Positions 21,619 through 32,903 are shown, counted from the first letter of the stretch. The stretch: 64,000 nucleotides of DNA from Aradus depressus (GCA_963662175.1 OY759224.1:19229489-19293488); one strand, 5' to 3'. The notes: generated by a model not told the origin, from the letters alone. Made by a program: numbers and translations.

Positions 21619-22754
21619 AAAAATATGCGAATAAGGTTCAGATGTGCAAAAATATGTATTTTCAACGATATATGCAAACATATGCAAAATGAATGTAGCT
21701 TAAATTGATTCTATATGGGCCAAAATGTAAAGATAATGTTTAAACAGGATGCTGTAGTTAATAGAAAAAAATATGTAATAACAGATAGGACAAATTGACG
21801 TTAGGAAAATAAAAAATATTCTGAACGTTAGCTTTCTTGGGTTAATTTCTTTGCCAGAGAGAAAGAGCAAGTCATGCCACTGCTCGTGACAATTCTTCCT
21901 CAAGTAGTTTTTCCCCTTTAAAGATATACGACTTGCACGAACGTGGTTAGGTCTGAGTTAAATGACACATCTAAATGAAGTTAAGTCAAGATGTGTTTCT
22001 GTAAAGTCTGTTCGTATATATATACCCTCTGGTAGAAGAGTCGACACCGCTAAAACCCTCGTTTAAGATACTGTTATGGAGTCCCCCCCCTACGTTGTAA
22101 GAAGTGCCATCCTCGAACACGACTGCAGCAATAACACGATGCCGACACTCCTGTTCCACGAAATGTTGTAAATCCTAGTCTGGTCTCTTCCCATCCGACA
22201 AAGAACAGGACCATATCCTCAAATTTCACAATCATTAGTCAAGAGACCATAAATTGATGTAACGAACACCTTTACAACCATACGACTGTATTAATAATTT
22301 GGACGTTCAATATATGATATCATTTTTTTTTTTCTTATTTTTTAAACGTCTTTATTTCTTGTGTTTATTAATCCGTATGTTTTTTTTTCTTCCATTGATT
22401 CCAAAGCTCTTCACGCTGACCTTAACGTACCTTTCGTCACTGAAGTCGCTAAATCCAAATATAAAAAATTTCCCTTCTTAGTTCCCACAATAATCCTCTA
22501 GTCCGTGCCCTCCATTCTGCCACACTCCCCCCCACGACGGCTTAAGCGTCAATGGCCTAGAGACCTCCTGAGCAGAAGCAGTGACAGTGAGCAGTGACTA
22601 GGGAGTTTCACCACTGGGTGATTTCTCCACTCATGACATTTTGACATTGCCATTACCTCTTTATTAGCACATTTGCTTGTTGTAATAATTTGTATACAGT
22701 TGTAAATAGCTATTTGTTAAAAAAAAAAAAATGAAAAAAAAAAAACATCCACTG
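21619..22754. other. No gene recognised
   Basis: AT-rich. Frames at 21700-21903 (minus) and 22299-22481 (plus) are Phe/Leu-rich and driven by T runs. A patch at 22500-22560 is C-rich (cactccccccca). Confidence 0.4.
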
Positions 22755-23045
22755 ATATACGAAGTATAGGGGAAGTTATGTAATTGCTCAATAATTCGAT
22801 AAAAAGTGAATCACCGACTATGTACTTCCCCACAACGAATTAATCAATTAACTTTTCGCCCTCCCTCCAAAACCAGTCGACGACCGTTTGCAGATATATA
22901 TATAGAGGATTTAGGAGCCCATGTGTAAGCCAACTATTGAATATTAGCGCAAACGGTCGACTGGTTATAGAGGAAGCGAAAAATTAATTGATTAATACGT
23001 TCTGGGGAAGTACAAAGCCGGTACGACTACTGTACTATTTTATTT
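22755..23045 (-). repeat. Repeat C, deleted copy with both boundary types
   Basis: Left end gaagtataggggaagttatg is followed at once by the inverted boundary 'gtgaatcaccgactatgtac'. After a TA run comes the direct right boundary (attaatacgttctggggaag) at about 22998. The part from 22941 is the outer portion of the left arm of the 3-kb inverted repeat. Confidence 0.65.
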
Positions 23046-23100
23046 CTGTCATTCCAAACACTTTAAGTGTCTATATTTTTATATAAGTCTCATCTCTCAT

Positions 23101-23305
23101 AGGTTAGGTTTTATGACTCATGCCCGGGCTTTAACTATGAGGTCATATCGCCTACTACCAGAGCGCTCTGGACATGAGCCCTACTCTACTGTGGGAGTCC
23201 TAAATTTTGCCTATCCTAAATTTTTATTCCCCTAGGGCTAGGGTCTTTAACGAGTACCTGACACGTACAGGCTCGGGACCATGGCTTAACGTCCCATCCG
23301 AAGGG
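23101..23305 (-). repeat. SINE A, head missing (left arm of inverted duplication)
   Basis: aggttaggttttatgactca through cccatccgaaggga. The head was lost by the deletion that shortened the left arm. It is the duplicate of the copy at 25433-25740. Confidence 0.88.
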
Positions 23306-23479
23306 ATTTAGTCACCAATTCTTAGTTGATCTAAAATTGGAATATTTAAGTGGTATCTTGTTTTATACAGATTTTGTCAAAATACCACATTATGATATTA
23401 TCTTAGTGAAAATGATCGGACGCGTCGGTCCATTTAGTGAAATAATTCTCTTTATTAAAAGTTATTAATCTTAAGGCCT

Positions 23480-24050
23480 AATTTTTCCTTCCTCCAAAGC
23501 CCATTTGGGCTAAAACTGAATATTTTACTTAATACTACAGTGACTTAAATTTTGTGTCGATACTCTTCACCAGTTATTACGATCGAACCCCCTTCTGTGG
23601 TTAGAGAAGAAGAGCCGGGTTTTTTAATTGAAATATATAATTTCATGAAGATACATTCATTAAATAGATTACTAATATTTTTGAGTTGAGTTCCCTCTGA
23701 TCCAACCCTCCCCTTCAGCTGATTCCGCTAAAAATTAATAGGTATCATCATTAGAAGGCTTTGAATTTACACCTGAAATTTCTTGTCAATACGTTCATTA
23801 CAACGGTAATTATAGGGTTTTTGAGTTAAGCTTTATCCCCCTAATCCTTCCTTCCCTTTGGCCGTTTTGACCTCAAAATCGATGTGTTGTCCTTATAGGG
23901 TTTTGTGGTCAAAACATTAAAATTTCGTGTCGATACATTCATACTATCGGCAGTTATTACAGTTTTTATGTTAAGTCTCCCCCCTAATCCCTCCTTCCCT
24001 TTGGCCGATTAGGCTGAAAGTCAATAGGTGTCGTTCTTAGAGGGTTCTGG
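23480..24050 (-). repeat. Repeat C, array of about four tandem units
   Basis: Inverted orientation. Four consecutive units of roughly 140-170 bp each contain 'gtcgatacattcat', a 'cggcagttatta'-type phrase, 'tttttgagttaag', a C-rich 'ctcccccctaatccctcctt' phrase and 'ggccgatt..gctgaaa'. Units differ at many positions, so the array is old or was amplified unevenly. Neither family boundary is present. Confidence 0.78.
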
Positions 24051-24055
24051 ATACA

Positions 24056-25095
24056 CATAATAATAAATTTATAATAATAACTGTATTTCCGTTAGACCAA
24101 TACATGGTAATAGGATACGTCAAAAGAATTTATACATTAAGATATAGATTTATAACTACTTGAGTCTAACCCACCTATGGTTAGTAGTAATAATAAAACT
24201 ATTAAAAAAAGTAAAATGAAATTAATAAAAACTGAACAAATAAATACTTAAAAATACATGAGTGTATAAACAAACAAATACAAGATACGTTTATAATAAG
24301 TAGACACATTTTTCAATTTAATAAAAATTAAGATAACTATTTTTCAAAAAAACTTCGGAAGCGTCTTCATCCCAACGATATTTCGGGACGTTCTTACGTC
24401 CCTTCATCAGGTCCCATTGTGCGAGATATAGAAAATAAAAAGAAAACAATGCAACTATAACAATATATATAAATAAATAACATATAATAAATATATATCG
24501 CTCATTAAATACAACAATGTCATATCTCAAAAAACGTCAATTTTGAGTTATTTATACAGGTGGACTGCACTTTGTATGAACTTTTAACTGGTAGAACGTC
24601 ATATTTGTAACTCAAGAAACTCGCCTGCAGAGAGCAATAGTGTCGTTCTTGTGCTAGTGGGTTTTGTAGTTTCAGTTTACGGCAATAGAGTATTATTTCA
24701 GTTGTGAGTTTACCCTGGTACTCTTCTGTGTACAAATTCCTTGCAAGGGAGTCATATTGTGTGTTAAAACTGTATTGCTTTGAATGCAAGACTTAAATAT
24801 TTGGTATCTGAATGAGAGTAATTCAAAACTTTAAGTTGGGATTTTGTAGAAACTAAGTTTTTTGAGTTATGACGTTGTTGTATTTAATGAGCGAAATTAA
24901 TATATTATATTAATCAATTATAAATGAATAAATAAAAAATTATAAATGAATAAAAAAACAATAACGGACCTCCAAGGTGTGGAGGAACTCTGCCCAAAAA
25001 TAAAAAATGAAAGCAAAGCTTTGTATCGAATAATGTTTTTGGATATGAAACACGATTCTTTATTGTGATTATATTATTCTTTTTGAGCCGTGAGG
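24056..25095 (-). repeat. Repeat E copy 2, interrupted by a MITE
   Basis: Aligns with 19678-20345 at both ends (gttagaccaatacatggtaa; ggaggaactctgcccaaaaa). At 24381-24410 the minus strand reads CTGATGA-A-GGGACG-TAAGAA-CGTCCC-GAAA, so stem II is conserved while flanking bases differ from copy 1. The insert at 24499-24893 is absent from copy 1. Confidence 0.72.
24499..24893. mobile_element. MITE with 36-bp inverted ends inside repeat E
   Basis: Left end CGCTCATTAAATACAACAAT and right end .. TTGTTGTATTTAATGAGCG are near-perfect inverted repeats, continuing inward through GTCAT.. CTCAAAAAAC. Length about 395 bp. A minus frame of 89 codons (24520-24789) fills most of the interior, with no domain recognised. 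It may be a by-product or a vestige of a longer element. The target duplication is unclear in the AT-rich flanks. Confidence 0.78.
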
Positions 25096-25432
25096 GGAAT
25101 TAGTTATCAGAACAAAATATGTTATGTTTACCTGACTTCAAACTAAATTGATATCTATAATTTGGTAAATATTTTTAAATTTTACTATCGTCACTGCATA
25201 TTTGGAGTCTCTTTGTGACGTCTTGTTTACATCAAGCTGTCATTAGGAGCTTTCTTATAGTCCGTTATAGTCGAGGTCATACTTTATTTGTTTGTCCGAT
25301 CATTTTCACTAAGATAATATCATAATGTGGTATTTTGACAAAATCTATATAAATACAAGATACCACTTAAATATTCCAATTTTAGATCAACTAAGAATTT
25401 GTGACTAAATTAAGAAAAATATAAGAGATGAG

Positions 25433-25740
25433 AAGCGTGGTTGTCTTCTGAGCTCAAGAACGTGGGATCGAAACCCAACCGAGGCCCTTAGTTTATTTTA
25501 TCTGGGAGGTAAGATAAACTTAAGCACGCCGTCCTTCGGATGGGACGTTAAGCCAAGGTCCCGAGCCTGTACGATGTCAGGTACTCGTTAAAGACCCTAG
25601 CCCTAGGGGAATACAAATTTAGGATAGGCAAAATTTAGGACTCCCACAGTAGAGTAGGGCTCATGTCCAGAGCGCTCTGGTAGTAGGCGATATGACCTCG
25701 TTGTTAAAGCCCGGGCATGAGTCATAGAACCTAACCTATG
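25433..25740 (+). repeat. SINE A with TSD (right arm of inverted duplication)
   Basis: Starts inside the head (aagcgtggttgtcttctgag), so the first 25 bp including the A-box are missing. Tail cctaacctatg. agagatgag flanks it (25424-25432 and 25741-25749). Confidence 0.88.
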
Positions 25741-25824
25741 AGAGATGAGACTTATATAAAAATATAGACACTTAAAGTGTTTGGAATGACAGAAATAAAA
25801 TAGTACATGTACCGGCTTTGTACT

Positions 25825-25970
25825 TCCCCAGAACGTATTAATCAATTAATTTTTCGCTTCCTCTATAACCAGTCGACCGTTTGCGCTAATATTCAATGGT
25901 TTTCTTCCCTAGCTATACAAAGTATTAGGGAAGTTCTGTAATCGATTCAGAAATTCGAGTTTTCGACCTT
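25825..25970 (-). repeat. Repeat C, boundary segment of the right arm
   Basis: tacttccccagaacgtatta through cgaccgtttgcgctaatatt, then 'caaagtattagggaagttct', a variant left end. It shows that the inverted duplication breaks inside repeat C sequence. Confidence 0.65.
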
Positions 25971-27045
25971 TCCGAGCAGTGAAAAATCACAATTATCTGC
26001 AGAAACACTAGCTGCAGTTTTAACGGTAAAGTTCAACATTCGAGACGCAAGTGCGGTCTTAGAAGAAAATTCAGAACTATCAAAAAAATCCATTCAAAAA
26101 GAAAATATGATTTCAAGAATTAAGATAATGTAGGTATATGAAATAATTAAATATCTATTAATTTTTATATTATTTTTTAAAAATATATAGCCGAATGGTT
26201 GTGATTTAGTTTTTTTTTTCACAACCCACAATATCACCATATCCAATGAAATTCCACCCGTACTCCTTTTGTAAAAAAAATTCTTGGTCACCTTATCATT
26301 ACAGGATTTTCTTGTCCCAATAACTTTTGTAAGATCATTCTCTCTCCCCCATCATATCAAATTTTCATTCTGGCATTACTGGGTATAAGAAAATTGCACT
26401 CAGAACTACGCTGTACAATTAAACAAAGAAAACTGCTGACGCAAGCACATTACATTCATATACACAGCAATGCAAATAATTTGAGAAGGTGGAGGAGGAG
26501 GAGAGAGATCTGTACCAAAGTGGTTGGTATAAGAAAATCTTGTAATGGCCACATCACATATATTTTTTTATATTATTATTTTTTATTTATCTTATATATT
26601 CATTGTTAATAATAGAGTGACATTGTTCTCCATTTGAGGTGAGTGAGAAGGGATCGCTGCGTTTGGTGAATGAGAAGACCTTCTCATTCACACCCTGTCA
26701 ATCAGCCCTCATTCATGTCAGACAACCCTTCCAAGATGGCCAGCTCATCTCAAGTGTGACCTTTTTTTTCTTTTTTTTGAATATATCTCAAATTGACGCC
26801 TATCTTTAGGCCCTGTCTCAGTTTGAAGGATGGCCAGTTTTCCATCAAATCCTAGTTGACAGTTTCTACACAAAATTTACACTCTATTTTGGAATAGAAA
26901 TCCCTCTTATTTTGTCAGATGTTTTTTTCCCCCTAAATCTTCAATCATCCCCCACGTTGTCAAACACTTGTTGCTGCTGACGGGCGGTAGAGTATTTAAA
27001 AAATAAAATTACTTTTAAAGTAAATATCTATCTAGAGATCGATAA
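25971..27045. other. No gene recognised
   Basis: AT-rich. The minus frame at 26094-26291 and plus frame at 26394-26609 lack domains. At 26640-26700 'tgagtgagaagg' and 'tgaatgagaagacc' form a short imperfect repeat. Confidence 0.4.
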
Positions 27046-27200
27046 GAGACTCTTGCCCTAGATGAATAAAAATTTAGAGTTGGCAAAATTTAGGACTCCC
27101 ATAGTAGAGGGGGGCTCACGAACACCACAGTGACGAAAGAGTACTCTGGTAGTTGGCCATATGACCTCGTAGTTAAAGCCCGGACATGAGTCATAGTAAC
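27046..27200 (+). repeat. SINE A, 3' half
   Basis: Begins at 'gactcttgccctagatgaat' and ends cggacatgagtcatagtaac. Old-type tail without CCTAA units. Confidence 0.82.
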
Positions 27201-27224
27201 AAAAGGTTTAATGAGAAACATTGT

Positions 27225-27850
27225 TGATAAGAACAGATTTTTTGATAGGACTAACAGTTTTTGCGTAAATTAAGCAAACGTCTAAAAAAATGTATTTTAA
27301 GACGTAATTTTGGACAGTTTTGAGTAAGTATCTCGCAAACCGGGAGGTCTCCGAAAAATCGTATTTCATAAAAAATGTGCATTTTAGTTTTTTCTACAAC
27401 TATTTGAAAAGAGTTTTAGGTAAGTCATAAATATAAGAGGTATATTGTCAAAAGTACTTAGGCCTTGAAATAAATTGATCTCAATTTCTGACTAGATAAA
27501 ATTTAGCAGATAAGAGGATGTCAAACATGAAGAAAACAACTTTTTCCCTAAATATTACCTAAACAGATTTCATAGAGAAATGTATTATACATTTTTTGGG
27601 GCGCTATAAATTTCTTCTTATGAGTTCTATTTCAAACCTAAAATGCAATATCGATTGAAAATTTAATAAGGAACACTTTTGCTAAGAACCAATTTTCGGA
27701 TAGGACTAACTGTTTTTGCGTAAATCAACAGCAAACGTCTAAAACCAATGGGTTCAACCCCACATTTTAGGACGGTTTTCCGCATGTATCTCACAAACTG
27801 CGCTACCTCTGAAAAATCTTATTTCATATAAAATTACTTGAAAATCAAGT
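27225..27850 (+). repeat. Repeat F, two spaced units
   Basis: Two copies of a segment about 455 bp apart: 'ataggactaacagtttttgc' (about 27256) and 'ataggactaactgtttttgc' (about 27702). Each is followed by 'gtaaat.. gcaaacgtctaaaa', 'ggacagttt' or 'ggacggttt', and 'atctc.caaac'. Related sequences lie at 17945 and 54160. Confidence 0.6.
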
Positions 27851-28009
27851 ACCTAGGCCTCGATGTAAAATAGTTTTCATTTCACAATCTATTAGGTTTT
27901 CAGCTGAAATTTATTCTTTACTATTTCACTCTCGTTCAGCTGATAGCACTAAATGTACTCTAAAAAATATATATTTTCACTTTTTACGGCCTTCAATGAA
28001 TACATTCTA

Positions 28010-28338
28010 AAATATGCAGTTAGTCTGAATAGTCTTTTTATTTTAGGTAAACATTGCACCGCCTGGGAGAGATTTTAAAATTGCTGCGCGTTTTGTTGTG
28101 ACACGCACGAAGATGCGTTCGCTAAACTCGATTGGCAGCATTTGTTGGAGTCCAAATTTTAAGAAAGCGTAATTTGAATCCAAATAACGTTTGACTGGGA
28201 AGCTTTCTATATCCTTGACTTGACTGTAATGTTTAGCTGTGATGGTGTCGTTATATATCAAATTTTTGTTTCAATTAGGTACATTAGATCGCAATTTTTT
28301 GGGGGTGTCCACCCCTGCCTCCCCTAGCTACGCCAACG
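28010..28338 (+). repeat. Repeat D (hAT-like) right part
   Basis: Shares ggagagattttaaaattgct, gcgttcgctaaactc and aagaaagcgtaatttg with 34124-34651 and 63286-63530, and ends with the family terminus ctagctacgccaacg. The left end is not recognised. The overlapping frames on both strands (28043-28261, 28239-28520) are not supported as genes. Confidence 0.65.
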
Positions 28339-29019
28339 CATACGCACAAACCAAGATCACGAAAATGGTCAAAGTGTATTCAGGGTATCTTGAAACGTTG
28401 AATTCTGTTGAAAACTCGATCTTGGATTTTCGAATCCAAAAAAAAAGCCTCCATATTTATGGCAAAATGAGTTCTAGCTTTAATCCTGAGCCACTTGAGA
28501 AGTGTCTAAATTTTGTCTAATAATAATTTATATTTTAAACAGAAGACTAGTTTAAGAAGATGATTTATAACGCCTTGTCTAACAGGTTGTAAAACAACAA
28601 GTGTTTTCATCAAGTAAATGACACAATTTATTGATTTAAGCCAATATTTTTTAACATAACTCAACTGATTTGTCAATTATTTATTTAATTTTTGTCCTTT
28701 TCCTTCACTTTTCATATTTTATTAGTTTAAAAAAAATTACACCAAATTTTTAAAAAAACATCCTAATTGGTCGTATTCACACTATTGTTCTACTTAACAA
28801 GACTGTACGAATAATGGCCGTAGTGGACAACATTAATAATAAATGTTTAATGAGGTTATTTGTTTTTTTTTATTTAAAATTTTTGCTATATATTATGTGG
28901 TTAACTACATGAAACATGAGAAGATGTGCTAGCAATAACAATAATGTTATTTATAACAAATACAGATAATTGTTGTATAACTACTGTAAAACAATCAGTT
29001 ATTACCTAATTATTAAGGG
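28339..29019. other. No gene recognised
   Basis: AT-rich; the tail of the frame at 28239-28520 reaches into it. Nothing else recognised. Confidence 0.4.
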
Positions 29020-29390
29020 TATACTTCCCCAGCATCAATTTATCAATTACGTTTTCGCTATCCTGTTTGAGCTAAAAAGCAATATTTGATTTACTGGCTT
29101 CTGAATCATCATACTATATTTTGCGTCGATACATTCATTGAATTGGCAATTAATAGGGTATTGAAAGTCTCTGGTCTCCCCCTTACCATCGACCGATTCC
29201 GCGGAATATTAGTTGGCGCCATCCTTATGTGATTTTGAATTTAAATAAAAAATTTCATGTCGATACATTCTTTACATCGGCAGTTATTGGGATTTTTGTG
29301 TAGAGGCCTCTCCGATCCTCCTCTCTCTTGCGCCGAATCTTCTGATAATTAATGACTGATGTCCTTATTTGCAACCTGCAGATACCTGCA
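29020..29390 (-). repeat. Repeat C copy, about two units
   Basis: Inverted boundary 'tacttccccagcatcaattt' followed by two internal units with 'gcgtcgatacattcattg' and 'catgtcgatacattctttac'. The far end is missing. Confidence 0.75.
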
Positions 29391-29625
29391 ACTTCAATAT
29401 ATTTATTAATTCTATTTAAAATGAATCATGATAATTTGATTACAGCAAATAATGTGGCCAATTCTACTCTATATTTTTTGTCTAATGCTTTTTTTGAGAT
29501 GCTAGTCACGCACATCCAGGGAAGATAGCCCTGGATAGTGTGGGGCTCGAGTCGTTTCTCCATACCCACTAAAACCCCCTCCTTCGCCGATCCTGATTCC
29601 CTTCCGCGGAACTGACGGCCTGTCA

Positions 29626-29833
29626 TTACTTCGCGGAAGGGAGGAAGGGTGGAGACTGTTGTTTCTTGTCAGCCCTCTCCTGGAGGGCCAACCCACCCAT
29701 GATGAGCGCTGCAAAATCGCAGCCTTCATCCCACGACTCCTGGGAGCGCAGCATAGCGACCACGTAGCTGGTAGCAGTCAGTGGGGCGCCCATGCTGCAC
29801 TCCAGATTTATCCTTCCCTCCTCAAATTCTAGT
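29626..29833 (-). pseudogene. LINE ORF2 C-terminus, R1/Jockey-like
   Basis: The minus strand reads LEFEEGRINLECSMGAPLTA, then TSYVVAMLRSQESWDEGC and DFAALIMGGLALQERADKK, with a stop at 29626-29628. The pattern 'MLRSQESWD..C.FA..IM...ALQER' resembles the extreme C-terminus of R1-clade LINE ORF2 proteins. The flanking DNA is GC-richer than the surroundings to about 29510, probably LINE 3' UTR. No upstream domains are present. Confidence 0.5.
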
Positions 29834-30130
29834 TATTTACCTGGGTCAAAATAAAATGAACACCCTGTACATATGAAAAAAATATTTTCTGGATTTCCCT
29901 CTTTGTGACTGAGAAAGTGGCTTATAATCTCTCCAAAATATCGATGTAAAAAAGGGCTTATATTGATAAATGTACTCACATACTATTTCATACGTAAATT
30001 CAAATATTAATTAACTAACAAAGAGCAATAAAATAAATGTACGATGCATATTAGCCATGCCTCTATAAAACGGTGTTATTAGTTATTTAGTCAATCTATT
30101 TTTATTTATGGCTATCTATTATTGTAATTA

Positions 30131-30248
30131 TGGCCACGGGAGGGAGTTCTAACTACGAAATAAAACTATATCCCGGACGGGATTCGAACTCGCAATAATG
30201 GTGGTACCATGCGACCAAAGCCCTACGGTCTAGTCTGGAAGGTCATCA
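30131..30248 (-). repeat. SINE B, inverted, diverged
   Basis: tggccacgggagggagttct, tcccggacgggattcgaact and accaaagccctacggtctag match the reverse complement of 6855-7021. The B-box is slightly altered and the tail is cut. Confidence 0.72.
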
Positions 30249-30317
30249 AAGCCCCTGACTTATAGGATGCACCATAATAATAATATTCATTTTTGTTAAA
30301 CCATAACACCGTAATTG

Positions 30318-30491
30318 GAGGGCGCCGGTAGCCAGTCCTTCGGATGGGGCGTTAAGGGATGGTCCCGAGCCTGTACGATGTCAGGTACTCGTTAAAGGCT
30401 CCTCATAGTAGAGTCGGGCTCATGTCCACCAGAGTGATAAAAGAGCGCTCTGGTAGTAGGCGACATGACCTTGTAGTTGTCCATGAGTCAT
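30318..30491 (+). repeat. SINE A with head deletion
   Basis: gagggcgccggtagcc jumps to ccttcggatggggcgttaag, losing most of the tRNA part, then continues to the 3' end (catgagtcatg). A second internal loss removes the 'gaataaaaatttagggtagg' segment. Confidence 0.82.
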
Positions 30492-31329
30492 GCACATCAA
30501 AATAGCTTGCAGGCTACATAACGCAAAATATGATATGCATACTTATCGATTGTAAAATAATATTCGCTATATATGTCAAAGAGAAAGCAGATGACATATA
30601 GTGAAATGCGCAGTGGAGCCTGGCAGGATTCGAACATGTACTTTGTATGGCTGCCACTGTTTGAGACGTTAAGTAGAATGGGTGTTAGGAAAGTCTACAA
30701 GACAAGACATCACTGCTACTGACATCTAACGAACCAGTAGAACACTGATGGATCACTGGATTGGATGGGGTCATCGCTCAGATATGGGTCATCGGTCGTC
30801 CATAAGTTCTACATGAAGTTCTACATATTGTTTAAAATTTAAAAAAAATATTATAAGGACAACATTGTTTTTGATTTTGACTGTGTAGTTTTACTTTCTT
30901 ATACGTAAATATTGTAATCGTGCGAAAATCCGAGATCGAATTTTCAAATAAATTACCTGTTCAAGATCTCCTTAGCAAGTTTTGATCATTTTCGTCTTGT
31001 TTTTTTCTAACTTTCGCGCATGGACAACTGAGGTCATTAGCGCCTGCACAACTTGATAATGTGTTTATCTCTCCTGACTGCTCTGTCAGTGCACAGAGAG
31101 CAGCGCCCATGGTACCGCTCCGTACTCCTTTACATCGGGGTTCTCTTCCTGGCACTTCAAGAGCGGCAGAAGGAGGAGAGTACTCACCTCCTATTATATT
31201 TTATTATATAAATCGATATTCCGCAAGAATTGCAGTAACTGTATTGTATATGGAGAACCAATTTTCAAAACTGCTGAAGAATCATGAGGCAATCCTTCTC
31301 TATCTCTATAGGACTTGAGTGCTATGCAA
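30492..31329. other. No gene recognised
   Basis: Contains a tRNA-B-box-like 'caggattcgaacatg' at about 30625 and a diffuse GC-richer patch (30980-31180) with frames on both strands. Neither forms a convincing gene. Confidence 0.35.
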
Positions 31330-31655
31330 GTTTCCAATATGTGCAGAACAGATAGTGTTTCCCGGCAGAGGACATTTTGGTTGCCTCTTTCGCATTAAAA
31401 GTTTGCTAAATGCATTTAACAGCGGATTTGAGTGCTTCCTTCATGTCTGAGGGACGGACTGGCATGCTTGCTGTTGGTACAGCTTCCTTGGCGGCCTTGT
31501 CCGCTGCCTCATTTCCATAGATACCTACGTGTCCTGGTATTCACGCAAAGATGAATCGATTCCCACAGTCAAATAGCAAATTAAATTTCTTAAAAATCTC
31601 ATGAACCATAGGATCAGTGGAATATCTGTCCCGAAGAGAGTTCAGGATGACCATC
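31330..31655 (-). pseudogene. LINE RNase H fragment, minus strand
   Basis: The minus strand reads VILNSLRDRYSTDPMVHEIF, then IPGHVGIYGNEAADKAAKEA from about 31540 and VPTASMPVRPSDMKEALKSA. IPGH.GI.GNE.AD is the LINE RNase H active-site signature. A stop precedes IPGH and another follows in the next segment, so it is dead. It differs from the RNase H at 18765 and so represents a second LINE lineage. Confidence 0.8.
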
Positions 31656-31689
31656 ACATTTTTTTTTTTACTTCTTTTACATTCATTTT

Positions 31690-31770
31690 CAACTAGCAGG
31701 TTCCCCCGGCTTTTCCTGGGCGCGGATGAAAGGCAGTCATTCTAACCACTGAGCCATCTCAAGAATGGAA
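31690..31770 (-). other. tRNA-like sequence, probably SINE-derived
   Basis: The minus strand shows GAGATGGCTCAGTGGTTAGA, an A-box-like segment, followed by a GC-rich stem region (cgcgcccaggaaaagccggg). No B-box is found and it does not fold as a full tRNA, so it is not called as a tRNA gene. Confidence 0.35.
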
Positions 31771-31786
31771 GCTCCCTCTGAGGCTT

Positions 31787-31908
31787 GTAGTTATTGTGAC
31801 TCAAGCCCGAGCTTTAACCACTAGGTCATATCGCCTACTACCAAAGCTCTTTCTTCGCTCCTTCGCTCTGCTAGCCATGAGCCCGATTCTACTATGGGAG
31901 TCCTTAAT
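31787..31908 (-). repeat. SINE A, 3' third, old tail
   Basis: tagttattgtgactcaagcc through ctatgggagtccttaat. Old-subfamily tail (tagtta). Confidence 0.8.
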
Positions 31909-31969
31909 TATTCAACATTTTTTCCGACCTCCAGAAAAGAAGAAAAAAAAATATACAACTCCCGGGGGA

Positions 31970-32530
31970 TTGAATGTCGACACGAGCCATCTAAGGATGA
32001 CACCTATTAATTTTTAGCTAAATTGACCAAAGGGAAGGAGGATTAGGGAGGAAGCTTAACGCAAACACTCTAATAACAGCCAATAGAATGAATTTATTCT
32101 CCCGAAATTTTATATATACAACCAGAACCCCAAAAGTACAAAACCTATTGATTTTTAGCCAAATCAGTCAAATGGAGAGAGGATTAGGCGAGGCTTAACT
32201 CAAAAACTGTAATAACTGCCGGTGTAATGAATGTATCGACATGAAATTTCATATTTGAAGACAGAACCCAATGTGAACATAACCTGTCAAATTTCAGCGA
32301 TATCGGCCGAAGGAGGGGGGGTTTGAACCGATGGTGCTTATTTCAAAAACCCTAATAACTGCCGATGTAATGAATTTATCGAAACAAAATTTAGTATGCG
32401 GATTTAGGGGCTCCTATGTAAGTCAAATATTAAAAATTAGCGAAAAAGGTCGACTGGTTATAGAGGAAGCGAAAAATTAATTGATTAATACGTTCTGGGG
32501 AAGTACAAAGCCGGTGATTCAAGGACGACT
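31970..32530 (+). repeat. Repeat C, long copy with about four units and right end
   Basis: The clearest direct copy. Units restart at each 'aatgaatgtatcgaca'-type phrase (31975, 32090, 32228, 32370), separated by 'cc.aatcgg.cgaa', 'ggaggattagg.gagg.ctta' and 'aaaac.ctaataactgcc'. The last unit switches to ggggctcctatgtaagtcaa and gaaaaaggtcgactggttat, then the right boundary attaatacgttctggggaag / tacaaagccggtgattca. No ORF. The fixed right end plus a tandem core resembles Helentron-associated HINE elements. Confidence 0.78.
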
Positions 32531-32564
32531 TTTTTAATGCTTGATATACCTCTCTATATATATA

Positions 32565-32903
32565 GAAGGCGCCGGTAGCTCAGTGGTATGCGTGCTTGCC
32601 TTCTGAGCTCAAGAACGTGGGTTTGAAACCCTAAGTAAGCCCTTAGTTTATTTTATCTGGGAGGTAAAATAAACTTAACCACGCCGTCCTTCGGATGGGA
32701 CGTTAAGCAATGGTCCCGAGCCTGTACGATGTGAAGTACTCTTTAAAGACCCCTGCCCTAGGTGAATAAAAGTTTAGGGTAGGCAAAATTTAGGACTCCC
32801 ATAGTAGAGTCGGGCTCATGTCCACCAGAGTGACGAAAGGGCGCTCTGATAGTGATATGACCTGGTAATTAAAGCCCGGGCATGAGTCCTATAACCTAAC
32901 CTA
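32565..32903 (+). repeat. SINE A, full length (left half of tail-to-tail pair)
   Basis: Complete from gaaggcgccggtagctcagt to cctataacctaaccta. The head is intact except for B-box GGGTTTGAAAC. It lies tail to tail with the next copy across a ctatatatag centre. Confidence 0.93.

Larger units (their letters stand above)
22941..25901. repeat. Long inverted duplication, arms about 480 and 608 bp
   Basis: Left arm 22941-23421 and right arm 25294-25901 are reverse complements: tattgaatattagcgcaaac at the left outer end matches gtttgcgctaatattcaa.. at the right; gaaaatgatcgga matches tccgatcattttc at the inner ends. Each arm holds unique sequence (cattccaaacactttaagtg), a SINE A and a repeat C end. 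The left arm has lost about 130 bp, including the SINE head. The 1.87-kb spacer holds repeat C units, repeat E and a MITE. Because the SINE lies at the same place in both arms, the duplication came after that SINE inserted. Confidence 0.85.

Noticed and set aside
23480..24050. CRISPR-like array of spaced repeats
   Set aside because: Units are about 165 bp, imperfect and dispersed genome-style in many places, in eukaryotic DNA; not a CRISPR pattern.
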